46,368 bases of DNA from CAYRWM01 sp964428055 (GTDB taxonomy: Bacteria > Bacillota > Clostridia > Christensenellales > Christensenellaceae), in assembly GCA_964428055.1 (NCBI GenBank), contig CAYRWM010000013.1, forward strand, positions 1-46,368, in the 5' to 3' direction. This document shows positions 1 through 8,930 of the stretch, in pieces. Numbering within the stretch: the stretch's first letter is position 1; every line of letters starts with the position of its first letter. A program made the translations under genes and the position numbers. The notes under the pieces are model-generated. The model made no database searches and was not told the origin of the DNA. It saw only the letters and a list, made by a program, of their open reading frames with translations.

Positions 1-1
1 C

Positions 2-268
2 ATGCTAGGCATTATTATAGCTGCTTATCGTGAACTAGACTCAAGGGTTGGTTTTTTTATTGGGCAAAGAGTTTCCAAAGTAGACAGGGTACGTGTAATT
101 ATAAAACAGAAGATAGGTAAAATCAGCAAATCTGAAATTATGGAAGAATGTCCTGATATAAGCCAAATTACTGTCCAGAGAGCTTTAAGTGAGATGTTGG
201 AAAAAGGAGAGATCACTAAGATTGGTGGTGGTAGATATACTTATTATGTTTGGAATGGAGATAACTAG
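2..268 (+). CDS. Fic family protein, C-terminal part (cut by window edge)
   Basis: Only the last 88 residues are inside the window. They read LGIIIAAYRELDSRV, the conserved helix after the catalytic core of many Fic/DOC AMP-transferases, followed by a winged-helix segment (SKSEIMEECPDISQITVQRA, about residues 42-61, then a GGGRYTYYV wing). The ATG at position 2 is probably an internal methionine, and the true start and HPFx(D/E)GNGRxxR motif should lie upstream. Its stop codon directly abuts the hsdM start, so it is probably co-transcribed with the type I system. Fic proteins next to type I restriction genes are common. The Fic assignment rests on the C-terminal pattern only; a free-standing winged-helix regulator is the alternative. 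Confidence 0.7.
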   Translation: MLGIIIAAYRELDSRVGFFIGQRVSKVDRVRVIIKQKIGKISKSEIMEECPDISQITVQRALSEMLEKGEITKIGGGRYTYYVWNGDN

Positions 269-1771
269 ATGATAACAGGTGAATTAAAAAAAAGAATAGA
301 CAGCTTATGGGATATTTTTGCAGCCGGCGGCCTTGTTAATCCCTTAGATGTTATTGAGCAGATTACATATTTGATGTTTATCCGTGATCTTGATGACTCT
401 GATAATCTCAGAGCGAAAGAAGCTGCTATGCTAGGCTTGTCATATAAAAGTGTGTTTTCAGATAAAGTGGAAATTGGGGACCGTGAGATAGACGGTGAAC
501 AACTAAAGTGGAGCGTTTTCCATGATTATCCTGCGGAAAAAATGTATGCGGTTCTGCAGGAGTGGGTATTTCCATTCATAAAGAATCTGCATGGGGACAA
601 AGACAGCGCTTACTCAAAGTATATGGATGATGCAATATTTAAGCTTCCAACGCCATTGCTATTGTCTAAGGTTGTTGATGCTTTGGATGAAATATATGAG
701 TTGATGAATGAATCACAATCTTCAGATGTGCGTGGTGATACATATGAGTACTTGCTTTCTAAAATCGCACAGTCTGGATTAAACGGGCAGTTTCGCACAC
801 CCAGGCATATTATTAGAATGATGGTTGAACTGATGGACCCAAAATCAGATGAAGTGATATGTGATCCTGCTTGTGGTACCTCGGGATTTCTTGTTGCTGC
901 TGGAGAGTATCTTAAAGAAAGATGTAAACAGGAGATCTTCTTTGACCGTCAGAAGAAGAATCACTATATGAACCACATGTTCTATGGCTACGATATGGAT
1001 CGCACAATGCTCCGCATCGGTGCTATGAACATGATGACTCATGGTATCGATAATCCTTATATTGAGTACCGTGATAGCCTTTCTGATCAGAATCCGGACA
1101 AGAATAAGTATACTTTAGTACTAGCTAATCCTCCTTTCAAGGGCAGCCTTGACTATGATACCGTTTCTTCGGATCTTCTAAAGGTCTGTAAGACAAAAAA
1201 GACGGAACTCCTGTTTCTGGCTTTGTTCCTGCGTATGCTTAAGGTCGGGGGACGATGTGCGTGCATAGTTCCGGATGGAGTACTGTTTGGTTCTTCATCT
1301 GCACATAAGGCTATTAGGAAGTTCCTTGTAGAGGACAATAGACTGGAAGCCGTAATTTCCATGCCATCTGGTGTCTTTAAACCATATGCTGGAGTATCTA
1401 CTGGTATTCTGATTTTTACTAAGACTGAATATGGTGGTACTGATAGAGTTTGGTTCTATGATATGCAAGCTGATGGGTTTTCACTCGATGACAAGCGATT
1501 AACTGTTGCTGAGAACGATATTCCCGATATCATTAATAGGTTTAAGAATCTTGAAGGAGAACAGGATCGTAAACGAACAGAGAAATCCTTCTATGTTCCA
1601 AAGGACGAGATAAGAGAAAACGGCTATGATCTTTCTATCAATAAATATAAACAGATGGAATTCAAACCTATAGAGTATCCGCCAACAAGTGAGATTATGG
1701 CAAGACTAGATGAGATTGAAATGGAAATAGGGTCCGAGATGGAATCACTAAGAAACCTTTTAGGTTTATAA
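269..1771 (+). CDS. hsdM: Type I restriction-modification DNA methyltransferase subunit HsdM
   Basis: This is the N6-adenine methyltransferase subunit of a type I restriction-modification enzyme. It transfers a methyl group from S-adenosylmethionine to adenine in the target set by HsdS. The 500 residues are normal for the family. An N-terminal HsdM helical domain (about 1-140) is followed by the methyltransferase core. The SAM-binding motif I DPACGTSGF lies at about 198-206 and the catalytic motif IV NPPF at about 287-290. The ATG immediately follows the stop of the Fic-like gene. The next gene, hsdS, starts 53 bases later, and hsdR follows after one inserted gene, giving an M-S-x-R operon. 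No sign of disruption. Confidence 0.96.
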   Translation: MITGELKKRIDSLWDIFAAGGLVNPLDVIEQITYLMFIRDLDDSDNLRAKEAAMLGLSYKSVFSDKVEIGDREIDGEQLKWSVFHDYPAEKMYAVLQEWVFPFIKNLHGDKDSAYSKYMDDAIFKLPTPLLLSKVVDALDEIYELMNESQSSDVRGDTYEYLLSKIAQSGLNGQFRTPRHIIRMMVELMDPKSDEVICDPACGTSGFLVAAGEYLKERCKQEIFFDRQKKNHYMNHMFYGYDMDRTMLRIGAMNMMTHGIDNPYIEYRDSLSDQNPDKNKYTLVLANPPFKGSLDYDTVSSDLLKVCKTKKTELLFLALFLRMLKVGGRCACIVPDGVLFGSSSAHKAIRKFLVEDNRLEAVISMPSGVFKPYAGVSTGILIFTKTEYGGTDRVWFYDMQADGFSLDDKRLTVAENDIPDIINRFKNLEGEQDRKRTEKSFYVPKDEIRENGYDLSINKYKQMEFKPIEYPPTSEIMARLDEIEMEIGSEMESLRNLLGL

Positions 1772-1824
1772 AATCGGATTTGACGAGGAACCGATGGCTG
1801 AGAAAGGTTTGTGGGTAAGACAAG

Positions 1825-2922
1825 ATGCGAGTAAGGCTTGACGATGTATGTGAGCGTGGCTCATCAAATATACGACAATCGGATATAGAAGGAAAGACAG
1901 GAGCTTATCCGATCTTTGGAGCGGCGGGATATATAGGCAATGTGGATTTCTATCATCAAGAGAAGCCGTATGTAGCGGTCGTTAAAGATGGAGCAGGTAT
2001 CGGGAGGACCACTCTTTTACCTGCAAAGTCTTCTGTTATTGGCACTATGCAGTATCTTCTTCCAAAAGAGAATGTGTTACCGGAGTATCTTTGTTATGTG
2101 GTTCGTTATATGCACCTTGAAAAGTACTTTTCTGGTGCAACAATACCGCATATATACTTCCGTGATTATAAGAATGAAGAGTTCAATCTTGATGAGCTTA
2201 ATAGACAGGCGGAAATCATAGGTATTCTTGGAAAAGTTGAAAGCCTAATCGAATACAGACAGAAGGAACTTCAACAGCTTGACACCCTCATCAAAGCCCG
2301 ATTTGTCGAGATGTTTGGTGATCCTGAGGCAAACCCGAAGGAGTGGAAAAAGAAACCTCTTGCCGAAGTGATAACTGCTGCAAACAACGGAATGGCACGT
2401 CGAGGGAATGATGAACATGGTAACATCGTAATGCGTCTTGTTGAGTTGCAAGATGGGTATATCGATTACACGAACCCAAATCGAATTGTTCTCACTGAGG
2501 CAGAAAAGAAAAGATATCTGCTCAGAGACAAAGACTTTTTGTTCGCAAGAGTTAACGGCAATCCGGATAATGTTGGGAGATGTGCAGTATTCACTGATAT
2601 CGGGGAGCCAGTGTATCACAATGATCATATTATTAGAGTGCATTTCGATGACAATGCTGTTGATGGGGCGTTTGCCAGTGCACTTCTAAATAGTACGTAT
2701 GGAAAGCGGCAACTTAAGAATCAAATAAAAACGTCAGCAGGCCAGTACACGGTAAGCCAGGATGGCATAGGAGCCATTGTTGCGATACTTCCGCCTATCG
2801 AGTTACAAAGGAAGTTTAGTGCATTTGTCTCTCAAGTCGACAAATCAAAAGTTGTTGTACAGAAGGCATTAGATAGAGCACAGTTATTATTTGATAGTTT
2901 GATGCAGCAATTCTTCGGATAG
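1825..2922 (+). CDS. hsdS: Type I restriction-modification specificity subunit HsdS
   Basis: This is the DNA recognition subunit that joins two HsdM and, for cleavage, HsdR. The 365 residues show two target-recognition domains (about 1-125 and 180-325). Each is followed by a helical spacer: NRQAEIIGILGKVESLIEYR at about 127-146 in the middle, and LPPIELQRKFSAFVSQVDKS near the C terminus. The two-half layout implies a bipartite target, but the bases recognised cannot be read from sequence. The spacer ahead of the gene holds only a weak ribosome binding site (GGGTAAG). An in-frame TTG further up is closed by a stop, so ATG 1825 is the only good start. I saw no invertible partial hsdS copy or recombinase nearby. 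Confidence 0.93.
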   Translation: MRVRLDDVCERGSSNIRQSDIEGKTGAYPIFGAAGYIGNVDFYHQEKPYVAVVKDGAGIGRTTLLPAKSSVIGTMQYLLPKENVLPEYLCYVVRYMHLEKYFSGATIPHIYFRDYKNEEFNLDELNRQAEIIGILGKVESLIEYRQKELQQLDTLIKARFVEMFGDPEANPKEWKKKPLAEVITAANNGMARRGNDEHGNIVMRLVELQDGYIDYTNPNRIVLTEAEKKRYLLRDKDFLFARVNGNPDNVGRCAVFTDIGEPVYHNDHIIRVHFDDNAVDGAFASALLNSTYGKRQLKNQIKTSAGQYTVSQDGIGAIVAILPPIELQRKFSAFVSQVDKSKVVVQKALDRAQLLFDSLMQQFFG

Positions 2923-2937
2923 ACAGGAGGGAGATGG

Positions 2938-3462
2938 ATGAGCGTATCCTTTGGCAGTATAGCAGAGAAGACATTCGATAATTTCAAAAAGATAACACCT
3001 GCTTTGGTAGCAATTGCTATTCTGACGGGGTTGATTCTATTTTTGCCTAAAGATGTTTTGAAAAAAATGAATCTTGATGAGCTGCCGGTAATGTGGAGTC
3101 ACATCATAGGTATAGTCTTCTTGCTAAGCGTCGCACTGATAGCCACGATTCTTCTTTTTTCTGCTATATCAAGTGTTGCAGAAAGACGGAGGAATCAACT
3201 AATTCGGGAAAACTTGAAGAAAAAGTTTTTGACTCTGAGTTCAAGGCAAAAAGATATTGTTATGCAAGCGCTACAAAGTGAGGATAAGACTATTTCTTTA
3301 GATAAAACTTCGGGAGATACAATATATTTGGTGAACAATCGATTTTTGCATATGCCAGATCAAGTGTTCACATTGGGTTGGAATAACGAGATGGTGTTGA
3401 CTTACGTTCCACAACCATGGTTACTTGAGTTGTATAATGAAGAACCAGAATTATTCAAATGA
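2938..3462 (+). CDS. SieB-like superinfection-exclusion family membrane protein
   Basis: A 174-residue protein with two clear membrane segments, PALVAIAILTGLILFLP (about 21-37) and IIGIVFLLSVALIATILLF (about 55-73). A basic ERRRNQLIRENLKKK stretch and a soluble C-terminal domain follow. The C-terminal part (SRQKDIVMQALQSEDKTISL, then a short beta-rich stretch) resembles the SieB superinfection-exclusion family, which in phage P22 blocks superinfecting phages. A good ribosome binding site (AGGAGGG) lies before ATG 2938, and the gene sits between hsdS and hsdR, so a role in excluding invading DNA is a reasonable inference. The SieB link is by pattern only; the safest reading is a two-helix membrane protein in a restriction operon. 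Confidence 0.6.
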   Translation: MSVSFGSIAEKTFDNFKKITPALVAIAILTGLILFLPKDVLKKMNLDELPVMWSHIIGIVFLLSVALIATILLFSAISSVAERRRNQLIRENLKKKFLTLSSRQKDIVMQALQSEDKTISLDKTSGDTIYLVNNRFLHMPDQVFTLGWNNEMVLTYVPQPWLLELYNEEPELFK

Positions 3463-3528
3463 TTCTAACTGATTATCGTTTTTTAAGGATTATAGATGGT
3501 ATCAACAGTAAGGGCGGGAGGCACTTAT

Positions 3529-6500
3529 ATGACAAACTTCGACTACTTAAAAAAAGAATCGAAATTCGACATATTCTCTGATGTGGCGATTTTGGCTGAA
3601 AGGATTCTGTATATTGATCCTTCCGCTTGTATCATCAACTGCAACAGGGCTATGGAGTTTGCTGTCAAGTGGATGTATTCTGTTGATAATTTGCTTATTA
3701 AGCCTTATCAGGATCAAACTATAAGTTTGATAAACACAGATGAGTTCCAAGCTTTAGTTGATGAGAATCTTCAAAAGCGGATCGATTATATATGCAAGGT
3801 TAGTAGTATTGTAGAGAATAATGAAAAAAAGGCTACAGCAGAACAGGCTAAATTGTGTCTGGAAAATTTATACTATTTTCTTGACTTTGTGGCGTTTTGT
3901 TATTCAGATGATTATCAGGGAAGCAACTTTGATTTGTCAAAATCAGGGCAAGAAGAATCATTTGATATACAAAGCACTAATACAACTACGGTTAATCTTG
4001 ATGAACTAATAAATACAAACAGATCACTTCGTGGTAAATATACCGCTTGTCGAATTAAGCGGCAGCCGAGATATGTTCCAAAGCCTTTGGATATATCAGA
4101 ATATAAAACCCGTAAGTTGTATATTGACACTATGCTGGAAGATGCAGGCTGGACAGAAGGCAATAATTGGATCAATGAAGTAGAACTTTTAGGTATGCCT
4201 AATCAATCGGGAGTAGGGTATGCGGATTATGTCCTGTATGGGGATGATGGTAAACCTCTTGCGCTCATTGAAGCAAAAAAGACTTGTGTTGATGTTTCAA
4301 AAGGAAGGCAGCAGGCTAAGCTTTATGCTGATTTATTAGAGAAAAAATATCATCGAAGGCCAGTGACATTTCTATCTAATGGTTTTGATACAAGGATTAT
4401 TGACAACCAGTATCCTGAAAGAAAGTGTGCAGCAGTATACTCCAAGCGCGACTTGGAGAAGATGTTTAATCTCCAATCTATGCGCACAAGCCTTTCGTAT
4501 ATTACCATAAACAGAAATATTGCAGGCAGATATTACCAGGAGAATGCTATTAAGGCTGTTTGCGAGTCTTTTGATAATAACAACAGGAGAAAAGCGTTGC
4601 TTGTCATGGCAACCGGTTCAGGGAAAACGAGGACAGTTATTGAGCTTTGTGATGTATTACTTCAGCATGGTTGGGTTCGCAATATTCTATTTTTAGCAGA
4701 CAGAAACTCTCTTGTTACTCAAGCAAAGAGGGCCTTCGTTAATCTTTTGCCAAATCTTTCAGTAACTAATCTTGTTGAAGAAAAAGATAACTATAACGCA
4801 CATTGCGTTCTTTCTACATATCAGACTATGTATAACGTAATAGATGCGGTGTCCGATGATGAGGGAAAGCTATTTACATGTGGTCATTTTGATCTGGTAA
4901 TCTGTGATGAAGCTCACCGTTCTATATATAATAAGTATCAGGATATATTCAATTATTTTGATGCGCCACTGGTTGGGCTTACTGCGACGCCTAAAGATGA
5001 AATCGATAAAAACACATACGATGTATTTGAATTAGAGAGCGGAGTTCCCACATATGGCTACGAACTAGCCCAGGCTGTGCAAGATGGATTTCTCGTTGAC
5101 TTTTTGTCTGTTGAAACATCTCTAAAGTTTATCCAGGAAGGAATAGTATACGAGGACCTATCCTATGAAGATAAGATAGAGTATGAGAATACTTTCAGAA
5201 ATGAAGATGGTTTTATACCGGAAAAGATTAAATCCTCGGCGCTAAATGAATGGATCTTTAACGAAGATACTATAAAAGAAGTCCTCCATATCTTGATGAA
5301 GGATGGGTTAAAGATAGATTACGGTAATAAGCTTGGGAAAACCATTGTCTTTGCAAACAATCATCTCCATGCTGAAAAGATACTGGAAGTGTTTAATAAG
5401 GAATACCCTAATCTTAACGGATATGCAAGAGTAATAGATAATTACATAAACTACGCACAAAGTGCAATTGATGAGTTTTCTGATCCGAGTAAGCTTCCAC
5501 AAATAGCTATATCGGTAGATATGCTTGATACAGGGATAGACGTGCCAGAGGTATTAAATCTTGTTTTCTTTAAGAAGGTTTATAGTAAGGCAAAATTCTG
5601 GCAAATGATAGGCAGGGGAACACGTCTCTGTGAAGGATTGATTGACGGTAAGGATAAAGAGAAGTTTTATATATTTGATTTCTGTGGCAACTTTGAATTC
5701 TTCCGTATGAATAAGGAAAAACCTACTGCAAATATGATTGCTCTCCAAGGTGCTATATTCCTCCGGAAGGCTCAGATTGCATATAAGCTGCAGGATATAA
5801 AGTATCAAACGCCATATCTAATAGAATTTAGAAAAGCCTTAGTTGATGACATGGTTCGTAAAGTCAAAGAACTGAATAAAGATAATTTTGCTGTAAAACA
5901 GCATCTTAAATACGTAGAAAAGTACTCGGATCCCAATAATTATGTCACACTGACATATGAAGACACATTGATAATAGGTAATGAACTTGCTCCTTTAATT
6001 TGCCCTGACGATGATGATCCAAAAGCTTTGCGGTTTGACGCCCTAATGTATGGTATTGAGTTAGCATACATGATTGGGAAAAAGTATGGGAAAGCCAGGA
6101 GTGACCTTGTTAAGAAGGTGAAAGATGTATCAAGTGTTGCAAACATACCTGAGATAATGATGCAGGCCGATCTGATAAACAGAATTCTGAATACAGATTA
6201 TTTAGATAGAGCTGAAATAAATGATTTTGAGTACATACGTGAAAACCTGAGAGATCTAATTAAGTACATTCCACCTAAGGGTGTAATTTATGATACAAAC
6301 TTTGATGATGAGATACTATCTATCGATTGGGTTGATGCCGATCTTCAAAACGATGACTTGAAGAACTACAAAGCAAAAGCAGAGTACTATGTAAGGCAAC
6401 ATCAGGATAATGAGGTTATATCAAAGCTAAAGAAAAATGTGCCCCTTACACAAGAGGATATTAAGGAACTTGAATCGATCCTTTGGAGCGATTTGGGGAC

Positions 6501-6822
6501 TAAACAAGACTATGAGGAAGAATATGGTCAAAAGCCGCTAGGTGAATTTGTCCGCGAAATAGTTGGTTTGGATATGGCTGCAGCAAAAGAAGCATTTGCT
6601 GATTATTTGGATGAAACAAGGCTTAATAGCAGACAGATATTCTTTGTTAACCAGATAGTAGAATATATTGTACATAACGGTTTGATGAAAGATCTATCTG
6701 TACTGCAAGAATCACCCTTTACTGATCAGGGTAGTATAGTAGAGGTTTTCAATGACATTAGTTTATGGATGAGGATTCGTAAAGTTATTGATCAGATTAA
6801 TGCTAATGCATCAGCAGCATAA
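3529..6822 (+). CDS. hsdR: Type I restriction enzyme endonuclease/translocase subunit HsdR (EcoEI-like)
   Basis: This is the motor and nuclease subunit that translocates DNA and cuts away from the recognition site. I start it at ATG 3529, which has GGGCGGGAGG just upstream; ATG 3496 in the same frame lacks a ribosome binding site. The product is about 1097 residues. Domains in order: an N-terminal DUF4145-like helical domain (about 10-130), a PD-(D/E)xK nuclease (GYADYVLYG, then ALIEAKK near 248), and an SF2 helicase with Walker A ATGSGKT near 362 and DEAH near 460. Next come a second RecA domain (DMLDTGIDVPEV and FWQMIGRGTR) and an EcoEI-type C-terminal domain. All key residues are present, so the enzyme looks active. 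Confidence 0.95.
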   Translation: MTNFDYLKKESKFDIFSDVAILAERILYIDPSACIINCNRAMEFAVKWMYSVDNLLIKPYQDQTISLINTDEFQALVDENLQKRIDYICKVSSIVENNEKKATAEQAKLCLENLYYFLDFVAFCYSDDYQGSNFDLSKSGQEESFDIQSTNTTTVNLDELINTNRSLRGKYTACRIKRQPRYVPKPLDISEYKTRKLYIDTMLEDAGWTEGNNWINEVELLGMPNQSGVGYADYVLYGDDGKPLALIEAKKTCVDVSKGRQQAKLYADLLEKKYHRRPVTFLSNGFDTRIIDNQYPERKCAAVYSKRDLEKMFNLQSMRTSLSYITINRNIAGRYYQENAIKAVCESFDNNNRRKALLVMATGSGKTRTVIELCDVLLQHGWVRNILFLADRNSLVTQAKRAFVNLLPNLSVTNLVEEKDNYNAHCVLSTYQTMYNVIDAVSDDEGKLFTCGHFDLVICDEAHRSIYNKYQDIFNYFDAPLVGLTATPKDEIDKNTYDVFELESGVPTYGYELAQAVQDGFLVDFLSVETSLKFIQEGIVYEDLSYEDKIEYENTFRNEDGFIPEKIKSSALNEWIFNEDTIKEVLHILMKDGLKIDYGNKLGKTIVFANNHLHAEKILEVFNKEYPNLNGYARVIDNYINYAQSAIDEFSDPSKLPQIAISVDMLDTGIDVPEVLNLVFFKKVYSKAKFWQMIGRGTRLCEGLIDGKDKEKFYIFDFCGNFEFFRMNKEKPTANMIALQGAIFLRKAQIAYKLQDIKYQTPYLIEFRKALVDDMVRKVKELNKDNFAVKQHLKYVEKYSDPNNYVTLTYEDTLIIGNELAPLICPDDDDPKALRFDALMYGIELAYMIGKKYGKARSDLVKKVKDVSSVANIPEIMMQADLINRILNTDYLDRAEINDFEYIRENLRDLIKYIPPKGVIYDTNFDDEILSIDWVDADLQNDDLKNYKAKAEYYVRQHQDNEVISKLKKNVPLTQEDIKELESILWSDLGTKQDYEEEYGQKPLGEFVREIVGLDMAAAKEAFADYLDETRLNSRQIFFVNQIVEYIVHNGLMKDLSVLQESPFTDQGSIVEVFNDISLWMRIRKVIDQINANASAA

Positions 6823-6833
6823 GGAGATATGCA

Positions 6834-7556
6834 ATGATAATTAGACGTGACGAAGTGTTTCGTGTTTTGTGTGAGTTTCGCACTCCAAATGATAAAGGTA
6901 TTCCTATTATAGGAACAGGAATGTTTGTTTATTCTTCGGCTGGAGAGAATGGGCATTATGGATGGATAGTAACCGCAAGTCACGTAGCATACACTACAAA
7001 CGATAAAACATCGATTGTCATAGCAACACAAGATGGGAAAGCAATCACTCTCCCTTTATTACTGTTTGGTCCCTTATCTGGATGGAGAAACCATAGTATT
7101 GCAGATATCAGTGTATTTCGAATTCTATTTACTCCCGAAAACCAACAGTATACTGATAACAGATTTTTCCCATTTGACCATTTTAACTTAAAAAAAGAAG
7201 TAGTGTCTCGAGATTATGAATTAACTGCTGCTGGATTTCCACATGGTTTGGGTGTTGATGGGCTGTTTTCTCCTTTTACGTTTAGGTCATATGCTTCATC
7301 TGGTTTTGTAACGCTTTTGCGATCTGATACTAATACACCTTCCGACTTTTTTTGCCTTGAAAACCCTAGTGTGGGAGGTTATTCCGGGTGCCCGGTATTT
7401 GATTTGGGTTTTACAACTAATGGCGTATTTGCAACAACAAAGGAACGAACCATATGTCATGGCATTATGCATGGAACAATGTGCGACGAAACTGGCGGAA
7501 AAATTGCTATGGTGACACCAGCTTTTTATTTGGTGGATCTAATTGATGTTGCTTAG
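6834..7556 (+). CDS. Trypsin-like serine protease in the restriction operon
   Basis: A 240-residue protein with a chymotrypsin-fold catalytic triad pattern: TASHV (histidine, about residue 50), HSIADISVFRI (aspartate, about 91) and GGYSGCPVFD (serine, about 182). There is no signal peptide or membrane segment, so it should be cytoplasmic. A strong ribosome binding site (AAGGAGAT) precedes ATG 6834, 11 bases after the hsdR stop, so it is surely in the same operon. Trypsin-like proteases are used as effectors or sensors in several prokaryotic immune systems. Whether this one cleaves a phage or host protein is unknown. The fold is well supported and the target is not. Confidence 0.8.
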   Translation: MIIRRDEVFRVLCEFRTPNDKGIPIIGTGMFVYSSAGENGHYGWIVTASHVAYTTNDKTSIVIATQDGKAITLPLLLFGPLSGWRNHSIADISVFRILFTPENQQYTDNRFFPFDHFNLKKEVVSRDYELTAAGFPHGLGVDGLFSPFTFRSYASSGFVTLLRSDTNTPSDFFCLENPSVGGYSGCPVFDLGFTTNGVFATTKERTICHGIMHGTMCDETGGKIAMVTPAFYLVDLIDVA

Positions 7557-7579
7557 TTTTTATTACATGTAGACTAGTT

Positions 7580-8920
7580 ATGCGGGATTATAGTATTACT
7601 CAAAATGTTAATCTAGCCATAGAGGCACTTATGTCTGCTGGTTTCAAAACATATCTTGTTGGAGGATGCGTACGAGATAGCCTTTTGGGCATTGAACCCC
7701 ATGATTATGACTTAACTACGGATGCTACTCCAGGTGAAGTTAAGGATGTTTTTAAGGGCTATGCTGTTATAGATACCGGTATAAAGCATGGTACTGTTAC
7801 TCTGCTCGTTAATCATGAGCAAATTGAGATAACAACATTCAGGACCGAAACAGGATACTCCGACTATAGACATCCTGATAATGTCGAGTTTACTAAAGAT
7901 ATAAAAAAAGACCTTGCAAGAAGAGACTTTACAATTAACGCTATCGCATATAACCCTGAAACTGGCTATTGTGATCCCTTTGGCGGCTGCGAAGATCTGG
8001 CAGCCAATACTCTTAAGTGTGTTGGTAATCCAGATGAGCGTTTCAGAGAAGATCCTTTAAGGATCCTGAGAGCAGTTCGTTTCAGTGCGGTTTATGGTTT
8101 CATTATTGATCCTGAGGCTGAAGCTTCCATGCATAAAAACCGTGCTCTTATCTCCGAGCTTTCAGCGGAAAGGATAAGGGGAGAGATAGAGCAGATACTT
8201 TTGAGCAAGGGAGTATACAATGCTCTTATGAAGTATCCAGATATAATTGCTGTCTCTATACCTGAGATAGAGCCGATGGTAGGGTTTGATCACAAGAGTA
8301 AGTATCACATATATGATGTGTATGAACATACTGCAAAAGTAGTCGAGCATGTAGAGGCAAGGCCAGAACTCAGATGGGCAGCACTTCTACATGATGTTGC
8401 TAAACCATTATGTTTCTCAGAAGATGAAAGAGGCGGCCATTTCTATGGTCATGAGGAACAAAGTGCAGAAATTGCCCGAGATATATTCAACAGGCTTAAG
8501 TTTGATAACCATACCAAAGATGAAGCTTGCTTTGTGATCGAGCGTCATATGCTGCAGATAGAGCCTACTGAAAAAAGCGTCAAGAGGGCACTCAGACGAT
8601 TTGGTGAAGACAAGATTAGAAATGTTCTTTGCATAATGAAGGCGGAAACATTTGCTCAGGCCGAAAGTCTTTTTGCTAAAAGAAACAAAAAGTATAATGA
8701 GATAGAGATACTCGTTGATAAGATTGTTGAGGAAGAGAGTTGCTTTTCACTTAGGGATTTGTCTATAAAAGGAAATGATCTTATTGATTTGGGTTATAAA
8801 GGACCTGAAATCGGTAGGATTCTTGATGCCCTGCTTGATGAAGTTGTAGAAGGGAAAGTTGAGAATAAAAGAGAAGAACTAATTAAAGAATTAAAAAAGT
8901 TACCTCTTTATTCAAAATGA
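7580..8920 (+). CDS. cca: CCA tRNA nucleotidyltransferase, HD-domain type
   Basis: A class II CCA-adding enzyme that builds or repairs the 3' CCA end of tRNA from CTP and ATP. The 446 residues include the nucleotidyltransferase head (YLVGGCVRDSLLG at about 23-35, then HDYDLTTDATP with the metal-binding DxD), RRDFTINAIAYNP (about 114-126), EDPLRILRAVRF, and the ERIRGEIEQIL helix of the neck. A C-terminal HD domain (YEHTAKVVEH, then ALLHDVAK) follows. It lies 24 bases after the protease gene and 10 bases before a helicase gene, inside a defence-type gene run, which is an unusual place for a tRNA maturation enzyme. It could be the resident cca gene flanked by acquired genes, or a second copy used for tRNA repair under attack. 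Confidence 0.93.
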   Translation: MRDYSITQNVNLAIEALMSAGFKTYLVGGCVRDSLLGIEPHDYDLTTDATPGEVKDVFKGYAVIDTGIKHGTVTLLVNHEQIEITTFRTETGYSDYRHPDNVEFTKDIKKDLARRDFTINAIAYNPETGYCDPFGGCEDLAANTLKCVGNPDERFREDPLRILRAVRFSAVYGFIIDPEAEASMHKNRALISELSAERIRGEIEQILLSKGVYNALMKYPDIIAVSIPEIEPMVGFDHKSKYHIYDVYEHTAKVVEHVEARPELRWAALLHDVAKPLCFSEDERGGHFYGHEEQSAEIARDIFNRLKFDNHTKDEACFVIERHMLQIEPTEKSVKRALRRFGEDKIRNVLCIMKAETFAQAESLFAKRNKKYNEIEILVDKIVEEESCFSLRDLSIKGNDLIDLGYKGPEIGRILDALLDEVVEGKVENKREELIKELKKLPLYSK

Positions 8921-8930
8921 TAGGTGAGCT

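Noticed and set aside
1825..2922. A phase-variable hsdS locus
   Set aside because: No second hsdS fragment, inverted repeat or recombinase gene is visible in the window.
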